Origin: Haemophilus sputorum CCUG 13788
Lineage (GTDB): Bacteria > Pseudomonadota > Gammaproteobacteria > Enterobacterales > Pasteurellaceae
Direction: 5' to 3'
NCBI RefSeq assembly: GCF_000238795.1
Contig: NZ_AFNK01000053.1
Span: 148,662-212,661, forward strand
DNA length: 64,000 bases
Shown here: in pieces, positions 1 through 11,640 of the stretch
Numbering within the stretch: the first letter of the stretch is position 1
Layout of the letters: each line of letters starts with the position of its first letter
The notes under the pieces: model-generated
Database searches by the model: none
Told to the model about the DNA's origin: nothing
What the model saw: only the letters and a program-made list of their open reading frames with translations
Translations under genes and position numbers: made by a program

Positions 1-91
1 TCACATCTTGAGCTTGTTGAGATGCTGCAAAAGCATTAACAGACATTAATGTAAGTGCAGAAACAGCTGCGATTTTGAAAAGTTTTTTCAT
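1..91 (-). CDS. Secreted protein, N-terminal part only (runs off window)
   Basis: Only the first 30 codons are in the window; the rest lies beyond position 1. The peptide opens with Lys-Lys, a hydrophobic core and a signal-peptidase-I-like end (VNAFA, then ASQQ), so it is a Sec-exported periplasmic or outer-membrane protein. The start is supported by AAAAGG about 8 nt upstream of the ATG. No function can be assigned. The upstream region contains a 10-bp tandem repeat (141-190), which may affect its promoter. Confidence 0.7.
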   Translation of the reverse strand, partial: MKKLFKIAAVSALTLMSVNAFAASQQAQDV

Positions 92-140
92 ACTAAAATA
101 CCTTTTAAAAGTAAAAATGGAAAATAATTTGCATAAAACT

Positions 141-190
141 TTATGCATTAGTATGCATTAGTATGCATTAGTATGCATTAGTATGCATTA
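141..190. repeat. Five tandem copies of a 10-bp unit (GTATGCATTA)
   Basis: Five head-to-tail copies of KTATGCATTA fill 141-190. Copies 2-5 are identical; the first differs at one base. The array lies 50-99 nt upstream of the start codon of the truncated secreted-protein gene, in its likely promoter or 5' leader. The unit contains the palindrome ATGCAT and is about one helical turn long. Confidence 0.9.
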
Positions 191-295
191 GTAGGTTATT
201 AAACATTATCATTTCAGTCAACTATAATTTTGTAAATTTGACTAAAATCATCGGAATTAGGCAATTTCAGCTATTGTTTGGCTGATTTTTAAACA

Positions 296-333
296 AAAAC
301 ACCTTCGAGTGATTACTCAAAGGTGTTTTGTTT
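296..333 (-). terminator. Intrinsic terminator after lacZ
   Basis: AAAACACCTT and AAGGTGTTTT pair around an inner GAGT/ACTC stem. On the minus strand the hairpin is followed by a T-rich run. It lies about 50 bp beyond the lacZ stop. Confidence 0.75.
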
Positions 334-378
334 GATAAAAATTTTGCAAAAAAGCAGATAAATTTAACCGCTTGTCGT

Positions 379-3399
<3,021 letters not shown>

Positions 3400-4368
3400 T
3401 TAGAAGTCAAAATTGTAGTGAATATAGTGCTGATAAGGTTCATTCGCTTGGCTAATGCCACCGTATTGCGCTAATTCTGGTTGATTTGGACTGTTTGGGA
3501 AAAATTCTGGTTCCAGTGCAACGCCTGCATAATCAACATAGTGCCCATCGTTTAAATCTGGTTGTCCGGCTAACCAATTTCCGGTGTAAATTTGAATGGC
3601 TGGGTAGCTAGTCTCTAGTGTTAGACGTAGGTCATCAACGGCTAAACAAGCGGTCGGATTTTGGTTATTTTTTGCAATAAGGAATGCGTGATCGTAGCCT
3701 TTTACTGCTTGCTGATCAGCATCTTTCAATAAATCTTGTCCGAGCAATTTAGGCTGGCGAAAATCAAATCCTGTTCCAGCTACAGCGGTTAAAGGTGCAT
3801 TCGGAATGCCCGTTGTATCCACAGGGAGATATTGTTCTGCATTTAATTGCAGCTGGTGCTGAGTAATGGTCTTTTCGCCATTTAAATTAAAATAGGCATG
3901 GTTGGTTAAACAAAGCGGTGTAGCGCCACTTGCTTTTGCATCATAATCAATCGTCACCGTTTTTTCGTGTAAGCGATAAGTGACTGTTGCTTGAACTTCT
4001 GATCCAAATCCTTCCTCACCATCCGCAAAAGTATAAGCAAATGTGACCGCTTGTGGCTGTTGGTTAACAACTTGCCAATGAACGTGGCTACCACCAATCT
4101 TGCCACCATGTAGGTTGTTTTCCCCATTGTTAGCAGCTAATTGATAATGTTGTTGATTTAATTGATAACGGGCATGCGCAATTCGGTTGGCGTAGCGTCC
4201 AATGGTTGCACCAAAATAGGCACTGTTTTCTTGCCAGCGCGCTGGTGTGGTGGTAATTAAGATTTCACGATCGCCGCTGGGATGTTTCACGACACATGAC
4301 AGCCAAGAAGCGCCAAAATTAGAGAGTGTAATTTTTAGATAATCGTTTTCTAACAAAAAGGTTTGCAT
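3400..4368 (-). CDS. galM: Aldose 1-epimerase (mutarotase)
   Basis: A 322-residue GalM-family beta-sandwich enzyme that interconverts alpha and beta anomers of galactose or glucose. It supplies alpha-galactose to the Leloir pathway after lactose cleavage. The catalytic histidines are in NNLHGG (H87) and LTNHAYFNL (H157), and the catalytic glutamate is in ALEPEFFPNSPNQP (E286). The start follows a strong AGGAGGA Shine-Dalgarno sequence. It is first in the operon, directly upstream of lacZ, and pairing mutarotase with beta-galactosidase fits lactose use. galK, galT and galE are not in the window. Confidence 0.96.
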   Translation of the reverse strand: MQTFLLENDYLKITLSNFGASWLSCVVKHPSGDREILITTTPARWQENSAYFGATIGRYANRIAHARYQLNQQHYQLAANNGENNLHGGKIGGSHVHWQVVNQQPQAVTFAYTFADGEEGFGSEVQATVTYRLHEKTVTIDYDAKASGATPLCLTNHAYFNLNGEKTITQHQLQLNAEQYLPVDTTGIPNAPLTAVAGTGFDFRQPKLLGQDLLKDADQQAVKGYDHAFLIAKNNQNPTACLAVDDLRLTLETSYPAIQIYTGNWLAGQPDLNDGHYVDYAGVALEPEFFPNSPNQPELAQYGGISQANEPYQHYIHYNFDF

Positions 4369-4449
4369 ACGGATTCCTCCTTTGCCCGTATCTTACAAAT
4401 GGCTTGATGTTAAGGTTAACAATGGTCTTTTAAAAGCTGAAATATTTGA

Positions 4450-4471
4450 AAATGTGAACCAAGTCACATTT
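4450..4471. promoter_or_regulatory. CRP (cAMP receptor protein) binding site
   Basis: TGTGA-N6-TCACA at 4453-4468, with AAA and TTT flanks, is a perfect match to the CRP consensus palindrome. It lies about 90 bp upstream of the galM start, between galM and the 3' end of dnaX, so it most likely activates galM-lacZ. Confidence 0.85.
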
Positions 4472-4496
4472 TCAATGAAGGGAGGAATAATTAAGA

Positions 4497-6497
4497 TTAA
4501 ACGACTGCGCGAATAGTGGATTCGTCCATTTCTGCATCAAAGGCTTGGCAGAGTTTTTGTAATTTTTCGTCTTTTAATAAGGCATTTTTGGCATCTAGTG
4601 TAAGCTGTTCAAAAATAGCACGGCGAATTTCTAATGGGGTTTTATGATTAGCGCTTTCCCCAATAGTGAGTTGATAATCAAAGCCTTTAGTTGCTAATGC
4701 ATTGGCTAGACTTTGACGAGATTCTTCATTGTCTAAGTGTGCCATATTCGGCTTTAACACTAATTGGAGTTGATTACCTTGCTTCTCACTTAAATAGCTG
4801 TTTAATGCTACTTGGCGAGAAAGTCCGCCTAATTTGAGTTCATTGACAATGGCGCACCATTCATCTTGCTCACACGAAAGTGCGATCGTTTTTTCCACCA
4901 ATTCTGGTGTGCGTTCTTGCAAAATGGCTTGTTTAATATCAGACGGCTTTGCTGCTTCTGCTTGATTTTCTAATTCAGGATTGAGCCATGTCCAACGATA
5001 TTCTTCATCGTTAAGTGGGGCAGTAGGTTTGGAAACAACCGGTTTTTCCTCTATTTCAGGTTGTGCCAATTGCATCAGCCGACTTTGTAGGTTATTTGTG
5101 CCAGTTTTAGTTGATACAGCTGGTTTCGCTATTGGCTCAGGCTTTTTTTTTTCGGTTTGAGCTAGTTGAGCTTGTTTTTCTTGCAGCTGTTTACGCGCTT
5201 GTATTGCAGCAAGCGCAGGGGAGATTTCAGGACTGCTTGTTTGAGCCACTTGAACTGGTGGTGTTGCTGCTTGAACAGGCTGAACCGGAACACGCTTTTC
5301 CACTTGCGCTTTTAATTGCGCTAAATTTTGGCTAGGTGTAGTTGCTGTCACCGGTGCTGGGTTTACTGTTTGCGCAGGTGTTACCACAGGCGCGGCAGGA
5401 GCTATCGACTGGTTTATTTCAGCAGTTCGTTTCGGGTGGAATGCCAGTGCTCGAAGCAAGGTCATTTCTACGCCTGCACGTAAATCTGGTGCATAAGCCA
5501 GTTCTTTTTTTCCAACAAGCATCAGTTGATAAAGAAATTGAACTTCTTCCGGTGCAATCAATTTAGCAAGGAAGTCTAACGTACTATTTTCTTCATGCGG
5601 TTTGAGGAGTTGACGCATGGCAATATTATGCAATGTTTCAGCCACATCATTGAGCAGTTGTTGCCAATCAACGCCTTTTTCAGCCACGGCTTGCACAATC
5701 GCCATTGTTTTTTCGCCATCGGCTTGAGCGAGTGCAGTGACGAGTTCAATAGGTTGGTTATCATCAATTAAGCCCAACATTTGTTGAACAGTAGTCAAAC
5801 GAATATCCGCATTGCTCACTGCAATGGCTTGATCGGTCAGACTTAATGCATCACGAATACTTCCTTGTGCAGCTTTTGCCAGTTTTTCTACGGCACTAGG
5901 CTCATAAGGAATCTCTTCGTGATTTAAAATGAATTCTAAATGTGCAGCAATTTGCGGTGCTTCTAATGCACGCAAGTGAAATTGCATACAACGAGATAAA
6001 ATCGTGATTGGGAGTTTTTGTGGATCGGTTGTTGCCAGTAAGAATTTAACGTATTCCGGTGGCTCTTCCAACGTTTTTAATAAGGCATTAAAACTATGAC
6101 GAGAGAGCATATGCACTTCGTCAATTAGATACACTTTAAAACGTCCAACCGTTGGTTTGTATTGTACGTTATCAAGTAATTCGCGCGTATCTTCAACTTT
6201 AGTACGAGAGGCTGCATCGATTTCAATTAAATCAATAAAGCGCCCCTCTTCAATGGCTTTACAGTTGGCGCATTCACCACATGGTGTAGCGGTGATGCCA
6301 GTTTCGCAGTTTAACCCTTTTGCGAATAATCGTGCGATCGAAGTTTTGCCCACGCCACGCGTGCCTGAGAAAAGATAAGCGTGGTGAAGTCTGCCTTCAC
6401 GCAAGCTATTTTCTAAAGCGGAGAGTACATGTTGCTGTCCGACAACTTCTGAGAAACGTTGTGGGCGCCATTTGCGGGCTAAAACTTGATAGCTCAT
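4497..6497 (-). CDS. dnaX: DNA polymerase III tau/gamma subunit (clamp loader)
   Basis: The 666-residue tau subunit of the clamp loader, which opens the beta sliding clamp and couples polymerase to DnaB. It has Walker A GTRGVGKTS (about 45-53), zinc-binding cysteines C64, C73, C76 and C79, and Walker B LIDEVHM (about 124-130). A low-complexity Pro/Gln/Ala linker (about 360-460) precedes the tau C-terminal domain. A slippery A AAA AAG lies in the linker, and a -1 shift meets a stop after one codon, giving a gamma form of about 453 residues. The stop of apt is only 6 bp upstream, so the two are co-transcribed. A strong intrinsic terminator is not obvious downstream. Confidence 0.97.
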   Translation of the reverse strand: MSYQVLARKWRPQRFSEVVGQQHVLSALENSLREGRLHHAYLFSGTRGVGKTSIARLFAKGLNCETGITATPCGECANCKAIEEGRFIDLIEIDAASRTKVEDTRELLDNVQYKPTVGRFKVYLIDEVHMLSRHSFNALLKTLEEPPEYVKFLLATTDPQKLPITILSRCMQFHLRALEAPQIAAHLEFILNHEEIPYEPSAVEKLAKAAQGSIRDALSLTDQAIAVSNADIRLTTVQQMLGLIDDNQPIELVTALAQADGEKTMAIVQAVAEKGVDWQQLLNDVAETLHNIAMRQLLKPHEENSTLDFLAKLIAPEEVQFLYQLMLVGKKELAYAPDLRAGVEMTLLRALAFHPKRTAEINQSIAPAAPVVTPAQTVNPAPVTATTPSQNLAQLKAQVEKRVPVQPVQAATPPVQVAQTSSPEISPALAAIQARKQLQEKQAQLAQTEKKKPEPIAKPAVSTKTGTNNLQSRLMQLAQPEIEEKPVVSKPTAPLNDEEYRWTWLNPELENQAEAAKPSDIKQAILQERTPELVEKTIALSCEQDEWCAIVNELKLGGLSRQVALNSYLSEKQGNQLQLVLKPNMAHLDNEESRQSLANALATKGFDYQLTIGESANHKTPLEIRRAIFEQLTLDAKNALLKDEKLQKLCQAFDAEMDESTIRAVV
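5137..5148 (-). other. dnaX: Programmed -1 frameshift site in dnaX
   Basis: On the minus strand the heptamer A AAA AAG (5142-5148) sits in frame within an A10 run, covering codons 450-452. After a -1 slip the next codons are GCC TGA, the stop being 5137-5139. This is the heptamer used by E. coli dnaX to make gamma. No strong downstream stem-loop or upstream AGGGAG stimulator was found by eye. Confidence 0.8.
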
Positions 6498-6503
6498 TGA
6501 AAA

Positions 6504-7043
6504 TTAGTGTCCTGCGAATTCCACTAAAGTAAAGGATTGAATCCCTTCTTTTTCTAAGCGTTCTTTTCCGCCTAAATCAGGTAACCAAATCACAAAAGCG
6601 GCATGTTCTACTTTACCACCTAAACGACGAATAAGTTTGGCAGTTGCATCAATAGTACCACCAGTCGCTAATAGGTCATCTACCACTAAAACGTTGTCAT
6701 TTTCGCTAATCGCGTCTAAATGAATTTCTAAAGTATCTTCACCATATTCTAGTGAGTAAGATTGAGAAATCACTTCACGCGGGAGTTTTTTCGGTTTGCG
6801 TACTAATACGAATGGTAAACCTAATGCTAATGCAATTGGCGCACCAAAAATAAAACCGCGAGATTCTGTACCAACCACTTTTGTGATGCCTTTGTCTTTA
6901 AATTCAGCAACGATAGCATCAATAGTTGCTTGGAAAGCTTCTGGCACTTCTAAAAGTGAAGTGATGTCACGGAAGATAATCCCCGCTTTTGGGTAGTCAG
7001 GGATAGATTTGATAGATGATCTAATTAAATCGAGTTTGGTCAT
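6504..7043 (-). CDS. apt: Adenine phosphoribosyltransferase
   Basis: A 179-residue type I phosphoribosyltransferase that converts adenine and PRPP to AMP in purine salvage. The PRPP-binding motif [13 protein letters not shown] is near residue 120-132. The N-terminal region [19 protein letters not shown] is typical of Apt (E. coli 183 residues). It is the promoter-proximal gene of an apt-dnaX unit, with 6 bp between its stop and the dnaX ATG. Its own promoter should lie in 7044-7140, an AT-rich stretch where I see no clear operator. Confidence 0.97.
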   Translation of the reverse strand: MTKLDLIRSSIKSIPDYPKAGIIFRDITSLLEVPEAFQATIDAIVAEFKDKGITKVVGTESRGFIFGAPIALALGLPFVLVRKPKKLPREVISQSYSLEYGEDTLEIHLDAISENDNVLVVDDLLATGGTIDATAKLIRRLGGKVEHAAFVIWLPDLGGKERLEKEGIQSFTLVEFAGH

Positions 7044-7141
7044 GTTTTAACCTATATTTATCGAAAAAAATAACCTATGGACTGTATAAAAAAATGCTCG
7101 TAATTACAAGGAAAATTTCTTATAAACCGAGTTTCAAATTC

Positions 7142-7198
7142 ACAAGCGGTCATTTTTTTCTAGGCTTTTGCAAAATGCTAATCAAAAAAGCCCGCTTG
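7142..7198 (-). terminator. Uptake-signal dyad, probable argE terminator
   Basis: ACAAGCGGTC faces a slightly degenerate CCGCTTGC copy. The inverted repeat lies just beyond the argE stop, and on the minus strand the first arm is followed by a T6 run. TTTTGCAAAA sits in the middle, as in other such dyads in the window. Confidence 0.55.
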
Positions 7199-7205
7199 CG
7201 ATGGT

Positions 7206-8339
7206 TTAAAAGCAAAAATGCTGAATCAATTTAGTTAATAGCGCTTGAGTCGGTTCAATATAGCGTGTTTCTAAAAATTCATCTACTTGGTGGGCTTGTT
7301 CAATTGAACCAGGGCCTAGAACCAAGGTTGGGCATAGTTGTTGAATATAAGGTGCTTCAGTGCAATAGTTAGCCGATTCGCAAGGAACGCCTAATAATTT
7401 TTCTACTACTTGAACGATTTGCGCAGAATGTTCACATTCATAGCCGGGAATGCCACCGTGTAGATTACGAATTTCAATTAAATCGCCATATTTTTCTAGC
7501 ATTGGTGCTAAATGGCTTAATAATAAATCGTGCAAATCTTCAACAGCTAAATAAGGTAGCGGACGCATATCTAATTGTAATTCACAGCAGGCGCAAATAC
7601 GGTTAATCGCATCACCGCCGTGAATGTTGCCTAAATTCATGGTTGGATAAGGCACTTTGAAGAAATCGTTACGATAACGGGTTTTAAGCTCATCACGCAT
7701 TTTTAATAGATGGCCAGTTGCTTCATGCATCAATTCAATCGCATTGATGCCTCGATCAGGATCGCTAGAGTGGCCGCTTTTCCCTGTAATACGAATCGCT
7801 TCGCCCATGTGGCCTTTATGCGCACGGATTGGCACGAGCGAAGTTGGCTCACCAATAATGGCACAATCAGGACGAATTTGGCTGTGTTGTGCAAAAGTAC
7901 GGGCGCCAAGCATGGTGGTTTCTTCATCTGCGGTGGCAAGAATGCGGATAGGTTTACGGGTTTGGCTTAAATCTAAACGGCTGACGACATCTACAACAAA
8001 GGCAAAAAAGCCTTTCATATCCGCCGTGCCTAAGCCGTAGAGTTTGCCGGCTTGTTCTGTTAGCGTAAATGGATCAAACGTCCAACGCCCTTCATCAAAA
8101 GGCACGGTATCGGTATGCCCAGCCAGTAATAATCCACCTTCTCCTTCACCGTAAGTAGCTAAAAGGTTATATTTTTGACGAGCACCTTCAACCGGTAAGA
8201 TTTCGGTTTTAAAACCTAAATCAGAAAGCCAATTTGCGAGCAATTCAATGAGCGTTTTATTAGAAAGATCTTCATTGGCATCCAGGCTAGAGATAGTTGG
8301 CAATGCAATAAGCTGACGATAACGTTCAAGAAACTCCAT
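7206..8339 (-). CDS. argE: Acetylornithine deacetylase
   Basis: A 377-residue M20-family metallohydrolase that releases ornithine from N-acetylornithine (E. coli ArgE 383). Metal ligands and catalytic residues are visible: H75 and D77 in [10 protein letters not shown]107 in GTADMKG, and the E139-E140 pair in [14 protein letters not shown]-terminal His lies in [11 protein letters not shown]. It is third in an operon behind an APC antiporter and a DUF998 membrane protein, with an 8-bp gap. An ARG box upstream of the first gene suggests arginine control of the whole unit. No other arginine biosynthesis gene is nearby. Confidence 0.96.
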   Translation of the reverse strand: MEFLERYRQLIALPTISSLDANEDLSNKTLIELLANWLSDLGFKTEILPVEGARQKYNLLATYGEGEGGLLLAGHTDTVPFDEGRWTFDPFTLTEQAGKLYGLGTADMKGFFAFVVDVVSRLDLSQTRKPIRILATADEETTMLGARTFAQHSQIRPDCAIIGEPTSLVPIRAHKGHMGEAIRITGKSGHSSDPDRGINAIELMHEATGHLLKMRDELKTRYRNDFFKVPYPTMNLGNIHGGDAINRICACCELQLDMRPLPYLAVEDLHDLLLSHLAPMLEKYGDLIEIRNLHGGIPGYECEHSAQIVQVVEKLLGVPCESANYCTEAPYIQQLCPTLVLGPGSIEQAHQVDEFLETRYIEPTQALLTKLIQHFCF

Positions 8340-8347
8340 AAAATCTC

Positions 8348-9130
8348 CTATTTGCTGATTTTAAGCAGCGTAAAGCCCGCGAAAATTTCCCAAAGCATAA
8401 TGCTATAAATACCCACGCGCTCAATCAGTGGCGTAAAAATAGTTGGTAGGGTCATAGAAACAATAATAGCAATACTGCCTACCACACCAAGCCATAATGA
8501 ACGGCGTTTGAATTTTGGATAGCGAGCTGAAGAGATATCGAAACCTACCATAATTAGAGTTAGGTTACCGATTAAAAAAGTGAGGCTTGCGCCGAAATTA
8601 TGTAAGCCACCTTGGTTGTAGCTAGCACTATTCAGATCAGAAACTAAGAAGGCACCAATACTAAAACAGAGCGCTAATAACGCACTTAAAACCCAATAAC
8701 GGCGTTCAGAAATACGATAAATCCCTAAAAAATAAAGCCAAATAAAGAGATAACCTTGATAACTAAAGGCAGCACGCATCACTTGTGGCAAATTAGAGAT
8801 TTTATTTTCATAATCACCTAGCATGGTGCCGATAGGGAAAAAGAGTTCCAACACGCTATGGTGAAAATAAGTAGTAATGCCACGTTCACTAAAAAGAATG
8901 GCAACATGTTCGCCGAATAAATAAAACACCCCACCGAAAGCGGTTAAGACTGCCACCAAAGCGGTAATGCCGTTAAGCATTTTATCAAAACATGGATGCA
9001 TTAAATAAGGATAAACCGCCATGCCAAATGAACCGCTACGGAAATAATCACTGGTCTGTTGTGATGCATAGGCGATAGCATTAAGCATTCGTTTTAAGCC
9101 ATTCTTCAAAGGGGTAATGTTGATCGTCAT
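8348..9130 (-). CDS. DUF998-like multi-pass membrane protein
   Basis: A 260-residue integral membrane protein with about seven hydrophobic segments. The pattern of a conserved [10 protein letters not shown] segment in the middle and a C-terminal [15 protein letters not shown] segment resembles DUF998 proteins; this is by eye and not certain. The function is unknown. It is sandwiched between an amino-acid antiporter (6 bp upstream) and argE (8 bp downstream), so it is tightly co-transcribed and may work with uptake or export of an arginine-pathway compound. That link is inferred from context only. Confidence 0.65.
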   Translation of the reverse strand: MTINITPLKNGLKRMLNAIAYASQQTSDYFRSGSFGMAVYPYLMHPCFDKMLNGITALVAVLTAFGGVFYLFGEHVAILFSERGITTYFHHSVLELFFPIGTMLGDYENKISNLPQVMRAAFSYQGYLFIWLYFLGIYRISERRYWVLSALLALCFSIGAFLVSDLNSASYNQGGLHNFGASLTFLIGNLTLIMVGFDISSARYPKFKRRSLWLGVVGSIAIIVSMTLPTIFTPLIERVGIYSIMLWEIFAGFTLLKISK

Positions 9131-9136
9131 AACTTA

Positions 9137-10537
9137 TTAAGATTGAAACAGAAGATAAAGAGCTGCAAAAAAGAGCAAGCTCAAGCCAAGTGTTAACCAT
9201 TTTTCTACACGGCTTAGGTGTAAATAGCCTTTGCTGTGTTTTCGTTGATAGAAGAATAACACCATTCCTGGCAGATATAAAATGACAGAAAGTAATAAAT
9301 AATTTAAACCTGCTGCATAAACTAACCAGATACCATATAGCGTTGCCATAATGCCTGTGAGTTTAATATACCATGCAGCCTGTTCTTTAAACGCAATTTT
9401 AATTAAATAACCACCGACTAAAAAGTAAGGGACTAAAATCATGGCGGTAGAAAGCTGAATTAGTACGCTATAGCCTTTGCCAGTAAAGAAGACAACTAAC
9501 AAGATAATTTGAATCACAATGTTAGTAAACCACAGAGAGCTAATAGGCGTTTTGTTTTCGTTTTCTTTACTTAATAGTTGCGGAAAAACTTTAGTTTTTG
9601 ATGCTTGGAACATAATCTCTGTTGAGAACATGGTCCAACTCATATAAGAAGCCAACACTGAAACAATTAAGCAAAACGTAATTAAAATCTGACCGCTTGT
9701 TCCCACCATATGTGCCATTAAGCCTGCCATAGATGGATTTGGCATCAAAGCAATTGTCTCTCTTGGCAATACGCCTAGTGAAAGGGCAGTAATTGCGACA
9801 TAAAGAATCAGGGTAATTAAGATACCAAGCAGTGTTGCAATGCCGACATCACGTTTATTTTTGGCGTGCGCTGAAAGCACGCTAGCGCCTTCTACGCCAA
9901 CAAACACCCAAAGGGTAATTAACATTGTACTTTTGATTTGCTCAAGTAGTGGAAGATTGAGTCTTTCGCCACTAAAATCATGCATAAATTGTTGGGGCGA
10001 AAATGCCCAAATAGCACAAGCAATAAAAAGAATGAGCGGTAACACTTTGACAATGGTGGCAATCAAATTCACATATGCAGCTTCTTTAATGCCTTTGGCA
10101 ATTAAAATATGAATAAGCCAAACAATGATAGAAGCGCAAAGAATGGACGCAAAAGATGTACCATCGCCGAATAATGTAAAGCTTTCACTATCAATAAACA
10201 TCCCTAATCCAGCAAAAGCCACGACTAAGTAGCTCACACTCCCGATTGAAGTACAAATCCAGTAGCCCCAAGCGCTTAAAGCACCGATAAAATCGCCAAA
10301 GCCTTCGCGAGCATAAGTGTAAATACTGCCTTCTAATTGTGGTTTTAATCGAGAAAGGAAAAAGAATGACAGCCCAAGAAAAGTAATCCCTACCCCTGTA
10401 ATTGCCCAGCCCCACAGCAAGGCTTCAGCCCCTGCACTTTCGGCCATATTTTGCGGTAAGCTGAAAATGCCCGAACCGATCATAGAACTTAGTACGAGTG
10501 CGGTAAGCGAAACGAGCCCAATTTTGCCCTTTGACAT
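9137..10537 (-). CDS. APC-family amino acid antiporter, arginine/ornithine type
   Basis: A 466-residue APC transporter with about 12 membrane segments. The N-terminal signature SSMIGSGIFSLP belongs to the basic amino acid/polyamine antiporter group (ArcD, AdiC, PotE-like). The longer reading frame begins at 10582, but the ATG at 10537 has AAGGA 6-7 nt upstream and begins MSKGKIGLVSL, so it is preferred. A near-perfect ARG box (10547-10560) overlaps its leader, and argE is in the same operon. Arginine, ornithine or acetylornithine is therefore the likely substrate, though the exact exchange cannot be read from sequence. Confidence 0.85.
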   Translation of the reverse strand: MSKGKIGLVSLTALVLSSMIGSGIFSLPQNMAESAGAEALLWGWAITGVGITFLGLSFFFLSRLKPQLEGSIYTYAREGFGDFIGALSAWGYWICTSIGSVSYLVVAFAGLGMFIDSESFTLFGDGTSFASILCASIIVWLIHILIAKGIKEAAYVNLIATIVKVLPLILFIACAIWAFSPQQFMHDFSGERLNLPLLEQIKSTMLITLWVFVGVEGASVLSAHAKNKRDVGIATLLGILITLILYVAITALSLGVLPRETIALMPNPSMAGLMAHMVGTSGQILITFCLIVSVLASYMSWTMFSTEIMFQASKTKVFPQLLSKENENKTPISSLWFTNIVIQIILLVVFFTGKGYSVLIQLSTAMILVPYFLVGGYLIKIAFKEQAAWYIKLTGIMATLYGIWLVYAAGLNYLLLSVILYLPGMVLFFYQRKHSKGYLHLSRVEKWLTLGLSLLFFAALYLLFQS

Positions 10538-10546
10538 GAAAATCCT

Positions 10547-10560
10547 TAAATAATTATTCA
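10547..10560. promoter_or_regulatory. ARG box (ArgR operator)
   Basis: On the minus strand TGAATAATTATTTA matches the ARG-box core TGAATWWWWATTCA at 13 of 14 positions. It lies 10 bp upstream of the ATG of the antiporter that heads the argE operon. Only one clear box is seen, whereas E. coli operators usually have two. Confidence 0.65.
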
Positions 10561-10677
10561 AAAAAACGGCGTAATTTAGCATAAAAAAGCAAAATTCCCC
10601 AATATAAAATCAAATGAGAAGCAAGATAAATTATGTTAGAGAGGCGCTTTTTTCAGATAACAAAAAACAGATTTGCG

Positions 10678-11430
10678 CTAGTTATCTTTGGCAATTGAGC
10701 CAAGCAATCTTTGCCAAGTTTTTTCACGTAAATTTTGTTGATTTGATTGAACGATATTTTTTTGCCAGTCTAATAGAGTCTCTTTTACCCATTGTTCACC
10801 CTGTTCATCAGCTTCTGCAAAGCAAGCGAGATTTAAGAGTTTATTGTTTACAACAAACATACCGCCTGTACTGACTTCATATTCGGTTTGGATTTTATCT
10901 AATTCTCTCACCGTAGTACTTTTTTTGACTAAAAAGAAATAGCTATTGTCATCTTCAAAAATTTTGTCTATTGAAATAATTTTTGTGCCGAGAAATTGCA
11001 TTCCAGTTGTTTCAGGATTCACGTTAATCCTATTCTGCTCAATTTCTTCTATTTCTTCTATGAACTCACTAGAATTTAACAGTGAAGAAAATTGTGTTTC
11101 GAAAATATGCTTTAACTCTTTGATTTGAGCAGCTGACATCTGAAGATGAATAGCCTTTTTTGAAGTAGAAATTGAGCAATTTTGTTCTTTTCCTTGGATT
11201 AACGCGTTTAAATTGACATAGTTTGCATAATATTGATTCCCACTATCTTGAGCATTCATTTGTTCAGCGTATAAATAGGGTTCAATCATTTCAGGAGTAA
11301 TTCTTATCATTCCTTTTGGTGTGGGAATATTGAACGTTGTTTCGCCAATAGTGATTGTATAAAGCTCACTTTCTTCATTTGCTAATGCGGGTTGAATCAA
11401 GATAAGTAAGCTTAAAAGCCATTTTTTCAT
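10678..11430 (-). CDS. Secreted protein of unknown function
   Basis: A 250-residue protein with a clear signal peptide (MKKWLLSLLILIQPALA, then NEE). The mature part is charged, has no membrane segment, and contains one cysteine near C-ISTSKK and another near LACFAEAD, which could form a disulfide in the periplasm. I recognise no family. It is divergent from metK and upstream of the arginine operon, separated from it by about 140 bp; nothing in the context indicates a role. Confidence 0.75.
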   Translation of the reverse strand: MKKWLLSLLILIQPALANEESELYTITIGETTFNIPTPKGMIRITPEMIEPYLYAEQMNAQDSGNQYYANYVNLNALIQGKEQNCSISTSKKAIHLQMSAAQIKELKHIFETQFSSLLNSSEFIEEIEEIEQNRINVNPETTGMQFLGTKIISIDKIFEDDNSYFFLVKKSTTVRELDKIQTEYEVSTGGMFVVNNKLLNLACFAEADEQGEQWVKETLLDWQKNIVQSNQQNLREKTWQRLLGSIAKDN

Positions 11431-11494
11431 GTTATTTTCTCATCAAATTTTTTGCTAATTTTAGCATGGTTTAGGCAATAGAATTGGAAAAGGC

Positions 11495-11523
11495 TTGCCT
11501 AGAATGTTCAAAAAATATATTAT
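11495..11523 (+). promoter_or_regulatory. metK promoter
   Basis: TTGCCT (11495-11500), a 17-bp spacer and TATTAT (11518-11523) form a sigma-70-type promoter. The MetJ operator begins at the next base. Confidence 0.6.
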
Positions 11524-11547
11524 AGACGTCTAGACGGAAATACGGCT
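11524..11547. promoter_or_regulatory. MetJ operator, three tandem met boxes
   Basis: AGACGTCT (perfect met box), AGACGGAA (5 of 8) and ATACGGCT (6 of 8) follow one another without gaps. MetJ binds tandem 8-bp boxes cooperatively with S-adenosylmethionine as co-repressor. The array starts directly after the -10 hexamer of metK. Confidence 0.8.
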
Positions 11548-11561
11548 AATTAAATTTTGGT

Positions 11562-11609
11562 ACAAGCGGTCTGTTTTAGCAAAAATTTTGCAAAATCTAA
11601 CCGCTTGTA
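11562..11609. repeat. Inverted uptake-signal pair in the metK leader
   Basis: ACAAGCGGTC and ACCGCTTGT face each other with TTTTGCAAAA in between. Unlike most such pairs this one lies between divergent genes, downstream of the metK promoter, so it would be transcribed as a leader hairpin. There is no T-run on the plus strand directly after it. Confidence 0.8.
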
Positions 11610-11640
11610 TTTATTCATGACAACAACAAGGTATAGAACA

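Noticed and set aside
141..190. Possible CRISPR array
   Set aside because: Units are 10 bp and directly adjacent with no spacers; this is a simple tandem repeat.
200..230. Fur-box-like ATGATAATG upstream of the truncated gene
   Set aside because: Only a single partial GATAAT unit matches; AT-rich background makes this uninformative.
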